From Pseudomonadota bacterium (GTDB lineage Bacteria; Pseudomonadota; Gammaproteobacteria; Burkholderiales; Burkholderiaceae_D): a stretch of DNA of 64,000 nt. The notes below the pieces were generated by a model. It did no database searches and had not been told where the DNA came from. It saw only the letters and a program-made list of their open reading frames with translations. Where the stretch lies: NCBI GenBank assembly GCA_023449275.1, contig JAEXJM010000057.1:1-64000 (forward strand). The letters run 5' to 3'. The position numbers and the translations under genes were made by a program. Every line of letters starts with the position of its first letter. Position 1 is the stretch's first letter. Of the stretch, positions 20,063 through 29,224 are shown piece after piece.

Positions 20063-21419
20063 CCGAAGCCTTGTCGCCGTTTTTGAACTTGTCGAGCAGC
20101 TCCGGCATACTGTGAATCAACTGGATACCGGTTCCTGTCGAGACGACACTATTGACCGTCACGTCGTGCCTGTCCATATCCAGCAACAATTTATCGACCG
20201 AGAGGCCCACATTTCTGGCCGCGATATTGACCGGAACCTTGTACGTCCTGTCCGTGATACGGAACTGTCCGCCAGTCATGACAAACTGTTTCAAATCGAT
20301 GACAGGAAACTTTGCGGTTGTTGCCTTGTCGGTATTTTCAGCGGTTTTCCCACCTGTTCCGTTTTTCCTTTCCATATTCAGCAGCCGTTCGACATTCCAC
20401 TGGCCATTGCTGTTTCTGTCCAGAACCACCTCAGGGTTTTTGAGACCGATGCGACCGATATCGATCTTCCCTGAAAAAATATCGCTTTTGTCGATATCGA
20501 CTTTGAACTGGGAAAATTTGAATACCGTGGCACCATTCGACTCCGCCAGCCACATCGAATCCAGCGTCACGTCTCCCCTGACCAGTATTCTTTTTTTCTC
20601 ACCCTGGTTTCGTGGAAAGATGATTTCCAGATCGGCTGAAAATTTGCCGTTTTTGATTTTGAAACCGGGATCGAAAGGCAAATATCCCAGATATGTCGGC
20701 AAATCCAGCCTGTCCAGCCTGACTGCGATTTTGCCCGATTTTTTATCGAATGCCGGTTTCGATCTCGATTTGCCGACCAGTTCGATTTTATCCTTGTTGA
20801 TTTTCGCGCTAATGGCGAGAGTGGTGAAAATATCGACTTTCGAAGGCATGTTGGCGATAACGGGAATATCGATATCCAGCTCTTCGATCAGCAGCGTCTT
20901 TTTCCGCTGTTCATCATCCACCCGTATCGTTCCGTTATCGATCTGGATATTGTTGACCGAAAAATTCGTTTTTGAATCGTTCTCCTTCGGCTTCGCGGCA
21001 TAGGCGACCAGATCGTTGATGTTGTAATGCTTTTTGCCATAACGGATCAGATGGATTTTTGGATTGACCAGCCGGACCTCCTTCACGACAGGAGCACGCT
21101 CCGAGAAGGTTTCCGGTGACAACTGGATAAACAAATGGTCGAACGATGCAAAAGCCCTTTTCGAACCGGGGTCAGTCAGCAGAACCCCATCGAGCTTGGC
21201 CGTCAGACTGAACAGGTCGATATCCAGCTTTTGAATGTTCAGTTCACGGTTGAATTTTTCAGCAACGAATTCCTTCGCCTGTGTTTCGACGATACGGGGA
21301 AGAAAATAAATACCGGCAGCGACAAGAGCCAGCAGCAAAAAAAGGAACGACAAAACACTGGCGATTGCCAGCTTCACGCGCGAGCGTTTTTTGATGTTGG
21401 ATGAGTTCTGCCCTGTCAT
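19887..21419 (-). CDS. DUF748 domain protein, N-terminal fragment (before frameshift)
   Basis: 510 residues. A short basic N-terminus is followed by one transmembrane helix (about residues 16-38), then a long periplasmic AsmA/DUF748 region with repeated beta-rich segments such as AKEFVAEKFNRELNIQKL, FDHLFIQLSPETFSERAP and VEEFDIDIPV-like stretches. Proteins of this family are inner-membrane anchored and project into the periplasm; relatives in the AsmA/TamB group take part in lipid transport to the outer membrane. The frame ends shortly after TKVTQLDIAK with an aberrant stretch of about seven residues. It starts 40 bp after the stop of the intact paralogue, suggesting one transcript. Confidence 0.7.
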   Translation of the reverse strand: MTGQNSSNIKKRSRVKLAIASVLSFLFLLLALVAAGIYFLPRIVETQAKEFVAEKFNRELNIQKLDIDLFSLTAKLDGVLLTDPGSKRAFASFDHLFIQLSPETFSERAPVVKEVRLVNPKIHLIRYGKKHYNINDLVAYAAKPKENDSKTNFSVNNIQIDNGTIRVDDEQRKKTLLIEELDIDIPVIANMPSKVDIFTTLAISAKINKDKIELVGKSRSKPAFDKKSGKIAVRLDRLDLPTYLGYLPFDPGFKIKNGKFSADLEIIFPRNQGEKKRILVRGDVTLDSMWLAESNGATVFKFSQFKVDIDKSDIFSGKIDIGRIGLKNPEVVLDRNSNGQWNVERLLNMERKNGTGGKTAENTDKATTAKFPVIDLKQFVMTGGQFRITDRTYKVPVNIAARNVGLSVDKLLLDMDRHDVTVNSVVSTGTGIQLIHSMPELLDKFKNGDKASVAQKAVDKAAEKSGFHFRIKQAGIKNWSLHLENRHPKGTIVTKVTQLDIAKRSVRFDG

Positions 21420-21459
21420 TCAATAAATGATCCTGTTTTGATAAACCGGCCTTATCCTT

Positions 21460-24400
21460 TTATTTTAAAGAAAAATCAACGCGATTGCCCGAATCGCTAC
21501 CCTCGGTACCTTTAGCCTTGCTTGCCAGAATGAACAGCCTTTCTTCAGGAATCTGTCCCTTGTCCATCAACCAGTTTTTCACCGCTTCCGAACGCCTATT
21601 CGCCAGCCGCATCAAATCGCCCTGTTGCGTTGAAAAATGTTTCGAAAGCCGCCTTTCCATTTCCGCTACAGACACGGACTTTGACAATCCGATCCAGTTT
21701 TTCGGCTTGTCGAAATCCTCACTATTGTAAAGTTTCTTCAGCAAGTCCGGGTATTCCTTGTCGCTGACCGTGACTTTTTCCGTACCGGCTGTACTGCCCA
21801 GTTGTTCCGCCTTGATTTCCCTGATTTTTTTCATGATCGTCAATTTGCTGTCGGCAACTGGATCGTATTTACCGGTGATTTCCAGCGTCAGGGCTGGCCG
21901 GTTTTCCAGCGCTTTCGCCAGTGACTCCAGTTTTTTCCGCTCATCTTCCGTAATGGTGTGGCTACCCGGTTCGAAAACGACAAACGACAGTTCCGCATCA
22001 TTTCCGACCAGCGCACCCAGCAGCCTGAACGGAGATGTCACTGCCTTTTGCAGCAGGTTGACGAACATTTTGAATACAAGGCCACCCACTGAAAATTCCG
22101 GATCGTTCAGCGAACCGCCGACCGGCAGGTTGATATCGATGACACCGTTCCTGTCTTTCAGCAAAGCCAGTGCAAGCTGGACAGGCAGATGAACGGCATC
22201 TGCACTGTCGACTTCATCCCCCAGCGTCAACTGGTCGAGAACCAGCGAATTCTCGGCCGTGAGCTGGTTGTCCTCAACCTTGTAGTGGACATCAAACGAA
22301 AGCTTGCCCTTCTCGATACCGTAACCGATGTATTTTCCGGAATAGGCCGAAAACTGGGCCAGTTCCATTCCCTTGACGTTTGCCTTGATGTCCAGTGACA
22401 GCAATTCGCTCAAAGGATTGATCAGGCCGGCAATGACCAGCGGGGCGCCGTTGACACGGCCTTTGACGTCGACGGTTGCCAGCCTGCGTGCATCTGTCGA
22501 CAGATTGTTGACAGAACCTCTCAGGTTCACCAGATTGGCCGTATAGCGTGGCTGGATGAAATTGTCGGAAAAACGGATCTTCCCGTTCCGGATCAGCCAT
22601 TTTCTGATCTGAATGGAATAGTTTTTCTTTTCGGGCAGCCTGGAAGTTCCCGGATCATTTCCCGCCACCATCCCAGCCGTTTTCTCATGGGTAACGGTTT
22701 CGACCACCGGTAATTTTCCGGCATTCTTTTCCTCGGCATCCGTCAGACTCTTCCGGCCACCCGTTTCACTGCGCAAAATATCCTGAAGATTCAGGCGTCC
22801 CTTCGAACTCAGGATAACCCGCGCCATCAGGTCGTCCAGCGTCACCTGATCGACGACGACAGACAGCGGCGACAGGTTTACGCGAAGGCCCTTCATCGAC
22901 AGAGCTTTCCAGTTCACGAAGGGTTGCCTTGTCACCTGATCGACAGTGTCCAGACGGCTGATCCCGGCATTGCCGGCAAACTGGCCCTGCAACGAGCCGT
23001 TACGCGCCTGTACGATTTTCAGTTTGCCTGCAATGGACAAATTCGCCTGTCTCAGAGACAGGTTCACATAATCCTCGATATAAGGTTGCACCGCCCGGAT
23101 ATCGACATTTCTGATATCCAGATCAAGATCGGTCCTGAAGGGCAGCGGCTCGACCGTTCCCCTGACATCCAGACGCCCCTTGTCATTGATATCGGCAGTG
23201 ACCGTGACGGCAACAGGCTGGTCATATTTTCCGGAAACATTGTCCGCCGTGACGTCCAGCTTCGTCACTTTCGTCACAACCGGTTTTCCGGTTGTCCGGT
23301 TTTCGACATAAACCGACCAGTCATCCAGTTCGAAGCGTGCGACGGAATAAGTGAAGCCTGCCTTCGCCGCTGCCTCATCCATCGTCTTTCCGGTGGTTCT
23401 GTTCATATCGGCTTCGGCACGTTTCAGTCTGCCATGCACAAACCGGATATCCGTTCCGGCAGAAACGACTTTTTCAACGTTCATATCCTTCTTCGGAAGA
23501 TCGAAAGCCAGCTTGTCGATTTCCAGTCCGAAATTCTTCACTGAAAAGTTCGCTGGCCCAGAATTGGTCTGATCCCTGACGTGCCATTGGCCTTCTGTCA
23601 CAACCAGTTTATTCAACGTCAGATTAAAAGGAATGCTTTCATCAGTGGAAGCCGTTTGTGCGGTTTCCTTTTCCGGTTGGTTTTCTCCTTTTTCCGGCAC
23701 GAACATTCGTTCGAAATTCCATCGGCCTTTCTTGTCCCGCTCAAGGCTCACCACCGGATATTTCAATTCGACAAGATCAATGGCCATATTTCCTGAAAGG
23801 ATATCGCTCTTGTCGATTTTGATATCCAGTCCGGGAAATTTCAGCAAATCGGCACCTTTGACATCAACTATCCGAAGCGCGTTCAGGCTGACCTTGCCTT
23901 CGATGAAAAGCCCCATTTTTCCGTCTTCCGGCTTGACGAAGCCGATGTCCAGATCCGTAGACAGCTTGCCGTCCCTGAGTTCGAATGCCGGTTTGAAAGG
24001 CAGATATCCCATATAGGAAACAAGATCGACACCGTCCAGCCTGAGATTGACGGTACCGTCCCGCTCTCTGAAAAACGGTCGTGTCTTGCCGGATATCCCG
24101 ATTTTTTCGTTATTGACTTTGGCGGAAAGCGCCAGATCGACAAAGATATTGACCTGTGACGGCAATGAGGAAATGAATGGAACCGTCAGGTTCAGCTCAT
24201 CGATGACATGCTTTTTGTCCTTCGGCATATCGTCGAATTCGATCAGCCCGTCAGTGATCCTGATATTGTTGATCGAAAATTTCGCCGTCGAATCGTCTTC
24301 TTTGGGTTGCATCGCAAAAGCGATGAAATCGTCGATGTTGTAACGATTGTTTTCCAGCCGTGCCAGATGAACTTTCGGATTGGTCAGCGTCAGTTCTTCA

Positions 24401-24738
24401 ACGACCGGTGCAAGGCGGAACAAGGATTCGGCGGAAAGGTCAAGCGTCAGGCGGTCGAACGAGGCAAAACCGTTTTCCGACCCGTGACCGGAAAGCCGCA
24501 TACCTTCAAACCCGGCTGTCAGGGTAAACGGATTGAATGAAACCTTGGTGAAACCGAGTTTGCGCTGGAATTTTTCGGAAACGAATTCCTGAGCCCTGGT
24601 CTCGATAATCCCGGGAATGATGAAAAAGCCCGTTACGCCATACACAACAGCCAGGACAACCAGAACGATCGGGAACCATTTGGCGAAGGTCGTCCGCCAG
24701 AAGAGAGGCAGGCGCTTCAACGGATTTTGCACGGTCAT
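21460..24738 (-). CDS. Large DUF748 (AsmA-like) envelope protein, intact copy
   Basis: 1092 residues: one N-terminal transmembrane helix (about 18-42) and a very long periplasmic beta-rich body. The C-terminal part has the family segments RNGKIRFSDNFIQPRYTANL, FSAYSGKYIGYGIEKGKL, LVLDQLTLGDEV and an OmpA-like tail (FEPGSHTITEDERKKLESLA, LANRRSEAVKNWL). The AsmA/DUF748 fold is thought to form a lipid-conducting groove between inner and outer membrane; the specific role here is unknown. AAGGAG lies only one base before the ATG but 7 bp before an in-frame GTG at 24732, which may be the true start. A diverged tandem paralogue, broken by a frameshift, follows 40 bp downstream. Confidence 0.85.
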   Translation of the reverse strand: MTVQNPLKRLPLFWRTTFAKWFPIVLVVLAVVYGVTGFFIIPGIIETRAQEFVSEKFQRKLGFTKVSFNPFTLTAGFEGMRLSGHGSENGFASFDRLTLDLSAESLFRLAPVVEELTLTNPKVHLARLENNRYNIDDFIAFAMQPKEDDSTAKFSINNIRITDGLIEFDDMPKDKKHVIDELNLTVPFISSLPSQVNIFVDLALSAKVNNEKIGISGKTRPFFRERDGTVNLRLDGVDLVSYMGYLPFKPAFELRDGKLSTDLDIGFVKPEDGKMGLFIEGKVSLNALRIVDVKGADLLKFPGLDIKIDKSDILSGNMAIDLVELKYPVVSLERDKKGRWNFERMFVPEKGENQPEKETAQTASTDESIPFNLTLNKLVVTEGQWHVRDQTNSGPANFSVKNFGLEIDKLAFDLPKKDMNVEKVVSAGTDIRFVHGRLKRAEADMNRTTGKTMDEAAAKAGFTYSVARFELDDWSVYVENRTTGKPVVTKVTKLDVTADNVSGKYDQPVAVTVTADINDKGRLDVRGTVEPLPFRTDLDLDIRNVDIRAVQPYIEDYVNLSLRQANLSIAGKLKIVQARNGSLQGQFAGNAGISRLDTVDQVTRQPFVNWKALSMKGLRVNLSPLSVVVDQVTLDDLMARVILSSKGRLNLQDILRSETGGRKSLTDAEEKNAGKLPVVETVTHEKTAGMVAGNDPGTSRLPEKKNYSIQIRKWLIRNGKIRFSDNFIQPRYTANLVNLRGSVNNLSTDARRLATVDVKGRVNGAPLVIAGLINPLSELLSLDIKANVKGMELAQFSAYSGKYIGYGIEKGKLSFDVHYKVEDNQLTAENSLVLDQLTLGDEVDSADAVHLPVQLALALLKDRNGVIDINLPVGGSLNDPEFSVGGLVFKMFVNLLQKAVTSPFRLLGALVGNDAELSFVVFEPGSHTITEDERKKLESLAKALENRPALTLEITGKYDPVADSKLTIMKKIREIKAEQLGSTAGTEKVTVSDKEYPDLLKKLYNSEDFDKPKNWIGLSKSVSVAEMERRLSKHFSTQQGDLMRLANRRSEAVKNWLMDKGQIPEERLFILASKAKGTEGSDSGNRVDFSLK

Positions 24739-24825
24739 TCTCCTTTTGACACGTTCGATTTTACCGACAGCTTTGCAACAGACTCCTGCCGGGTTTACCG
24801 CCCCATATTAAATAAAATCGGCCAA

Positions 24826-24864
24826 TAAATAAACAGCCGGTTTGCACTTATCGCAAACCGGCTG
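24826..24864 (-). terminator. Rho-independent terminator after cysE
   Basis: Perfect 12-bp stem CAGCCGGTTTGC (24834-24845) with GCAAACCGGCTG (24853-24864). Read on the minus strand it is followed by TTTATTTATT. It lies about 30 bp beyond the cysE stop codon. Confidence 0.85.
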
Positions 24865-24895
24865 CATAAATCGGATATCTGATATGAAAAAGGCC

Positions 24896-25645
24896 TTATT
24901 CGACGAGCTTGTTCAACTGTTCCGGACTGACTTTTTCCTCTTCCGGCACAGCTTCCAGCTTGATATCGGCCGCTTCCAGTGCGGACATGATGTTTTTGAG
25001 CTGGTGTTCCTGTGCTGCGGCATTGTTGATAAGGCCACGCAGTGCCTTGATGAGGGGATCGTCGCCGTTCGGCGTGATGCCGTAAGATGAAAACAGGACG
25101 CTGGCAGCATCCTTTTCATTATGGCTGTCGTCTTTTTGGATGATACGTGCGGGATTGCCGACCGCTGTGGCTCCGGCCGGAACTTCCTTGACCACCACAG
25201 CGTTCGACCCGACCTTGGCCATCTCACCGACCGTGAAACTGCCCAGCACCTTGGCTCCCGCACCGATAATGACGCCTCTTTCCAGTGTCGGATGGCGTTT
25301 TTTGCCTTTCGCCAGAGACGTCCCCCCCAGTGTCACTTCCTGATAAATCGTGCAATCGTCACCCACTTCAGCCGTTTCACCGATAACAACACCCATGCCG
25401 TGATCGATAAATACCCTGCGTCCGATTACCGCACCCGGGTGGATTTCGATTCCCGTCAGGATGCGCGCCAGATGGGAAATGAAACGGGCCAGCCACTTCA
25501 GGCCATGCGTCCAGCACCAGTGTGCCATCCGGTGAACGAGAATGGCCTGAAAACCCGGGTAACAGGTAATGACTTCCCAGGTATTGCGGGCTGCTGGATC
25601 ACGTTGGATGATACTTTTGATATCTTCGCGAAGATGGCGGAACAT
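24896..25645 (-). CDS. cysE: Serine O-acetyltransferase
   Basis: Acetylates L-serine to O-acetylserine, the committed step of cysteine synthesis. 249 residues. The N-terminal helical part (MFRHLREDIKSIIQRDPAARNTWEVITCYPGFQAI, abbreviated) leads to a left-handed hexapeptide-repeat domain with IEIHPGAVIGRRVFIDHGMGVVIGETAEVG, the catalytic His being in DHGMGVVIGETAEVG. The C-terminal tail of about 70 residues after the hexapeptide domain is acidic and longer than in short CysE forms. It lies downstream of rlmB on the same strand, and the CysB regulator is encoded elsewhere in the window (52120-53061). Confidence 0.95.
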   Translation of the reverse strand: MFRHLREDIKSIIQRDPAARNTWEVITCYPGFQAILVHRMAHWCWTHGLKWLARFISHLARILTGIEIHPGAVIGRRVFIDHGMGVVIGETAEVGDDCTIYQEVTLGGTSLAKGKKRHPTLERGVIIGAGAKVLGSFTVGEMAKVGSNAVVVKEVPAGATAVGNPARIIQKDDSHNEKDAASVLFSSYGITPNGDDPLIKALRGLINNAAAQEHQLKNIMSALEAADIKLEAVPEEEKVSPEQLNKLVE

Positions 25646-25711
25646 GGTATATACGGAAAATTAACAAAAGAGCCAGATCATAACCGTTTCGGCAGGTTTG
25701 TGCACGTTCAT

Positions 25712-26461
25712 TTAATCCTGCCGGATCTTCATGATGCGCTGGCGACGGGCTTCATACAGGCAAATGCCAGACGCGACCGAAATATTCAGACTTTCAACCG
25801 AACCGAACATCGGAATGGCCACCAGCTGATCGCAATTTTCACGGGTCAGGCGGCGGATGCCCTCACCTTCCGATCCCATTACGAAAGCGACACCACCGGA
25901 ATAGTCGGGCTCATACAGGCTCTCTTCCGCGTCGTCCGTCGTGCCGATGACCCAGATGTCCCGCTCCTGCAACTGGCGAATCGTTCTCGCCAGATTCGTC
26001 ACCGTGATGTATGGCACGGTTTCAGCGGCACCACTCGCCACTTTCTGCACAGTCGCCTTGATACCGACAGCCCGATCTTTCGGGGCAATCACGGCATGCG
26101 CACCGACACTGTCAGCCACACGCAGGCAGGCGCCCAGATTATGCGGATCGGTAATGCCATCCAGAACGAGCAGCAAAGGTGCCCCTTCGATCGCATCCAG
26201 CAATTCATCCAGATTGCGGGCCAGCGAAACCGGTGCTGCCAGCGCGACAACTCCCTGATGGCGACGTGTACCGACCATCTTGTCCAGGCGGGCTCCATCG
26301 GCCTGAATGACTCGGATACCGGCGGCCCTGGCAACCTTGAGCAGCTCCTGCATCCGGCGATCGGAACGCTCGGCATCAACGTAGATTTCTTCAACGGAAG
26401 AGGCTTCGTGACGCAGGCGCGACGTGACGGCATGAAAGCCGAAAATAACTTTGTTTTTCAT
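25712..26461 (-). CDS. rlmB: 23S rRNA (guanosine-2'-O)-methyltransferase
   Basis: SPOUT-class enzyme that methylates the ribose of G2251 of 23S rRNA (E. coli numbering). 249 residues from Met 26461. The N-terminal substrate-binding domain (KVIFGFHAVTSRLR, RRHQGVVAL) is followed by the knotted catalytic domain with LDGITDPHNLGACLRVADSVGA, VMGSEGEGIRRLT and IPMFGSVESLNISVA. The frame extends 27 codons upstream into the rnr coding region but the family start is the internal Met. It overlaps no conserved rnr sequence beyond its Lys/Arg tail. rnr-rlmB is a conserved operon. Confidence 0.96.
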   Translation of the reverse strand: MKNKVIFGFHAVTSRLRHEASSVEEIYVDAERSDRRMQELLKVARAAGIRVIQADGARLDKMVGTRRHQGVVALAAPVSLARNLDELLDAIEGAPLLLVLDGITDPHNLGACLRVADSVGAHAVIAPKDRAVGIKATVQKVASGAAETVPYITVTNLARTIRQLQERDIWVIGTTDDAEESLYEPDYSGGVAFVMGSEGEGIRRLTRENCDQLVAIPMFGSVESLNISVASGICLYEARRQRIMKIRQD

Positions 26462-26492
26462 TTTTTCTTTCTGCAAACTCTGCAATAAACAT

Positions 26493-28880
26493 TCAGCGCG
26501 GTTTCCGTCTTTTCGGAACGGAACGGCCTTCAACCGTGGCATCCTTGTCGGTCAACGTCGCGATATTCCGCTTCTTGTACCGGTCGAAAATGACGTGCTG
26601 TGCCGGATCGGTTTTCACGGTTTCGCCATCCTTTTTGTCAGAAGCCTTAAACGGCCCGTCAATCAGGCGCAAGTCGATCTGGCGTGCATCCATATCGACC
26701 CGACTGACCTGAACGACCACCCTGTCCGTCAACTGGTAACGGACACCGGAATTCTCACCTTTCAGTTCATGGCGGACTTCATCGAAATGATAGTAATCAT
26801 GGCCCAGTTCGCCAATATGCACCAGCCCTTCGATGAAGAGGTCGTCCAGCTGAACGAAGATACCGAAGCCGGTCACACCCGAAATCGTGCCCGTGAAATG
26901 TTCACCCAGCTTGTCGCGGATGAAATAACACTTCAGCCATGCCTCGACATCACGTGAGGCATCGTCCGCCCGTCGTTCGTTGGCGGAACAATGCAAACCG
27001 AGTGCTGTCCAGATCGCCACTTCAGCACTTTCTTTCCTGTTGCCCTTGCCTTTTTCCATGGAAAGCATCTGTTTGCGGATCGAACTTGGCACATTCGTAT
27101 TCAACAGACGCTTGTCGATACCGGTCGGCACATAGCGCTTGTCCTGCAACAGGGCCTTGATGACCCGATGTGTCAACAAATCGGGATAACGCCGGATCGG
27201 GCTGGTGAAATGGGTGTATGCCTCATAAGCCAGACCGAAATGGCCGATATTGTCCGGACTGTACATCGCCTGCTGCATCGAACGCAAAAGCATGGTCTGC
27301 AACAAAGGCGCATCGGGACGCTCGTCAATCTGTTTGATCAGTACGGCATAATCCGAAGGCTGCGGAGAATCGCCACCGTTCAAGGACAGGCCCAGCTGCG
27401 CCAGGAACGACCTTACCTGTTCGAGTTTCTGCTCGTTCGGCTGCGCATGTACGCGATACGTTCCGGGATGATGGTGCGTGGTGATGAAATCCGCTGCACA
27501 AACGTTGGCAACCAGCATACATTCCTCAATCAGCTTGTGCGCATCGTTGCGGACACGCGGCAGGATTTTCTCGATCTTGCCTGCGGCGTTGCTGACGATA
27601 TACGTTTCAACCGTTTCGAAATCGATCGCCCCGCGCTCTTCACGCGCTTTTGCCAGAACCTTATACAGGCCATACAAATCCAGCAAATGAGGCACAAGGC
27701 TGGAATAAATGATCGCTTCCGGTCCCTTCTGGCTCTTCAGGATCGCCGCCACCTCCGTGTAGGTCAGGCGCGCTGCCGAGTGCATCACACCCGGATAGAA
27801 CTGGTACGCCTCGACTTTTCCATTCGGATAGACCAGCGCATCGCATACCAGCACCAGTCTGTCCACACCGGGATTCAGCGAACACAGGCCATTCGAGAGT
27901 TTTTCAGGCAACATCGGGATAACCCTGCGCGGAAAATATACCGAAGTCGCCCGCAACAACGCATCCGAATCGATCGGCTCGTTAGGCTTCACATAATGAC
28001 TGACGTCGGCAATCGCGACAATCAGGCGATACGCCGTTTCATCGCCGATCTTGACCGGTTCACAATAAACAGCATCATCAAAGTCCCGTGCGTCTTCACC
28101 ATCGATCGTGACCAATGGCACATCCCGCAAATCGACGCGCCCCTCATAATCTTCCGGCAAAACCGTATCGGACAGACGGGCAGCCGCATCCATGCAGGCT
28201 TTCGAGAATACATGGGGCAGCCCGAATTTCCGGACGGCGATTTCGATTTCAATGCCCGGATCGTCGATATTGCCGACCACTTCGACAATACGCGCGACCG
28301 GCTGTGAATAGCGGGATGGCTGTGTAATCAGTTCCGCATTGACGATTTGCCCTGCCCTGGCATTGCCGGGAGAGCCTTCTACCAGAATGTCATGAACGAT
28401 GCGCTTGTCTTCCGGTGCGATCAGCCAGACCCCGTTTTCATTGATCAGGCGACCGACGATATGCGTATGTGCCCGGCTCAGGACCGACACGATGACGCCT
28501 TCCGGACGTCCCCGCTTGTCGATATTGACCACCCTCACCTGCACCCGGTCGTTATGCATGACCTTGTGCATCTCGTTTTCAGACAGGAAAATATCGTCAC
28601 CACCTTCTTCGGGAATGACGAAACCATAGCCGTCAGGATGGCTGTGAACATAGCCGGTAATAAAATGGGTCGACTTGTCAACCTTGTAATTCCCTCTGGA
28701 ATCACACATCAGCTGACCGTCACGCTCCATCGCGTCAAGCCTTTTCAGCAAACCGTCCATTTCGGTTCGCTTGACATGCAGCTCACGCCCGATGGCCCTG
28801 GCATTGCAGCCCTTTGGCGCTTCGCGCACGGTTTCAAGGATTTCTTCCCTGCTGGGAATGGGATAAGGATATTTTTTCAA
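26493..28880 (-). CDS. rnr: Ribonuclease R
   Basis: Processive 3'-5' exoribonuclease that degrades structured RNA. 795 residues. Domains in order: an N-terminal helix-turn-helix (about 1-70), cold-shock RNA-binding domains (GYVHSHPDGYGFVIPEEGGDDIFLSE-like segment), the RNB catalytic domain with DGEDARDFDDAVYCEP (metal-binding aspartates) and HFTSPIRRYPDLLTHR, an S1 domain (ISGVTGFGIFVQLDDLFIEGLVHI), and a basic C-terminal tail. The initiation codon appears to be TTG at 28878-28880, with AAGAA 5 bp upstream; no in-frame ATG lies nearby. It heads the rnr-rlmB unit. Confidence 0.96.
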   Translation of the reverse strand: MKKYPYPIPSREEILETVREAPKGCNARAIGRELHVKRTEMDGLLKRLDAMERDGQLMCDSRGNYKVDKSTHFITGYVHSHPDGYGFVIPEEGGDDIFLSENEMHKVMHNDRVQVRVVNIDKRGRPEGVIVSVLSRAHTHIVGRLINENGVWLIAPEDKRIVHDILVEGSPGNARAGQIVNAELITQPSRYSQPVARIVEVVGNIDDPGIEIEIAVRKFGLPHVFSKACMDAAARLSDTVLPEDYEGRVDLRDVPLVTIDGEDARDFDDAVYCEPVKIGDETAYRLIVAIADVSHYVKPNEPIDSDALLRATSVYFPRRVIPMLPEKLSNGLCSLNPGVDRLVLVCDALVYPNGKVEAYQFYPGVMHSAARLTYTEVAAILKSQKGPEAIIYSSLVPHLLDLYGLYKVLAKAREERGAIDFETVETYIVSNAAGKIEKILPRVRNDAHKLIEECMLVANVCAADFITTHHHPGTYRVHAQPNEQKLEQVRSFLAQLGLSLNGGDSPQPSDYAVLIKQIDERPDAPLLQTMLLRSMQQAMYSPDNIGHFGLAYEAYTHFTSPIRRYPDLLTHRVIKALLQDKRYVPTGIDKRLLNTNVPSSIRKQMLSMEKGKGNRKESAEVAIWTALGLHCSANERRADDASRDVEAWLKCYFIRDKLGEHFTGTISGVTGFGIFVQLDDLFIEGLVHIGELGHDYYHFDEVRHELKGENSGVRYQLTDRVVVQVSRVDMDARQIDLRLIDGPFKASDKKDGETVKTDPAQHVIFDRYKKRNIATLTDKDATVEGRSVPKRRKPR

Positions 28881-28961
28881 ATGAATTCTTAATAAAAATG
28901 TTGGATAAGCGACATTTTAACAACTTCATCATGCTTTTTTTCAACAGATCAGGCAAGATGA

Positions 28962-28989
28962 TTGACATGTTTTTATATCACGCTATAAT
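28962..28989 (+). promoter_or_regulatory. Consensus sigma-70 promoter for tRNA-Leu
   Basis: Perfect -35 TTGACA (28962-28967) and perfect -10 TATAAT (28984-28989), 16 bp apart. The predicted start is near 28996, about 87 nt before the mature tRNA, leaving a 5' leader for RNase P to remove. Confidence 0.88.
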
Positions 28990-29082
28990 TTCAGTCTTGC
29001 ATTTGTGAACAAACAAAAACCGGCAGTAATTTTTCACTGTTCAGTTTTCAGGAATGCAAATATAATATCAGATGTACAGATT

Positions 29083-29167
29083 GCCCACGTGGCGGAATTG
29101 GTAGACGCGCATGGTTCAGGTCCATGTGCCGCGAGGTGTGGGGGTTCAAATCCCTCCGTGGGCACCA
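29083..29167 (+). tRNA. tRNA-Leu, anticodon CAG
   Basis: An 85-nt cloverleaf with encoded CCA. The acceptor stem pairs GCCCACG (29083-29089) with CGTGGGC (29157-29163), followed by A and CCA. The anticodon stem CATGG/CCATG encloses loop TTCAGGT, with anticodon CAG at 29117-29119. The extra arm is long as in class II tRNA-Leu, and the T-loop reads GGTTCAAATCC. It is driven by a consensus promoter and closed by a terminator, so it is a single-gene unit. Confidence 0.97.
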
Positions 29168-29188
29168 TCACCGCAAAAAATAAAGCAG

Positions 29189-29224
29189 AAAGCCTTGAAA
29201 ACATCGAATTTCAGGGCTTTTTTG
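29189..29224 (+). terminator. Terminator after tRNA-Leu
   Basis: 12-bp stem AAAGCCTTGAAA (29189-29200) with TTTCAGGGCTTT (29209-29220), containing one G-U pair, then a T-run. It lies 21 bp after the tRNA CCA end. Confidence 0.85.

Larger units (their letters stand above)
18062..21419 (-). pseudogene. Frameshifted DUF748 (AsmA-like) gene, paralogue of the adjacent intact copy
   Basis: Two overlapping minus-strand frames together reproduce the full architecture of the neighbouring 1092-residue DUF748 protein. The N-terminal frame aligns through TKVTQLDIA, then breaks. The second frame resumes with NDLSDSMDKPVAL, matching NVSGKYDQPVAV in the intact copy. Removing one base at the AAA run (plus-strand TTT at 19911-19913) rejoins the frames into 1118 codons. 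The span of 3358 bases is one more than a multiple of three, as expected. It may be a real inactivating mutation, a phase-variable tract (unlikely, as it is only three bases) or a sequencing error. The two halves are also listed separately. Confidence 0.75.

Noticed and set aside
25121..26488. 455-codon plus-strand frame over cysE and rlmB
   Set aside because: Spans two well-supported minus-strand genes and their gap, with mirror-frame composition.
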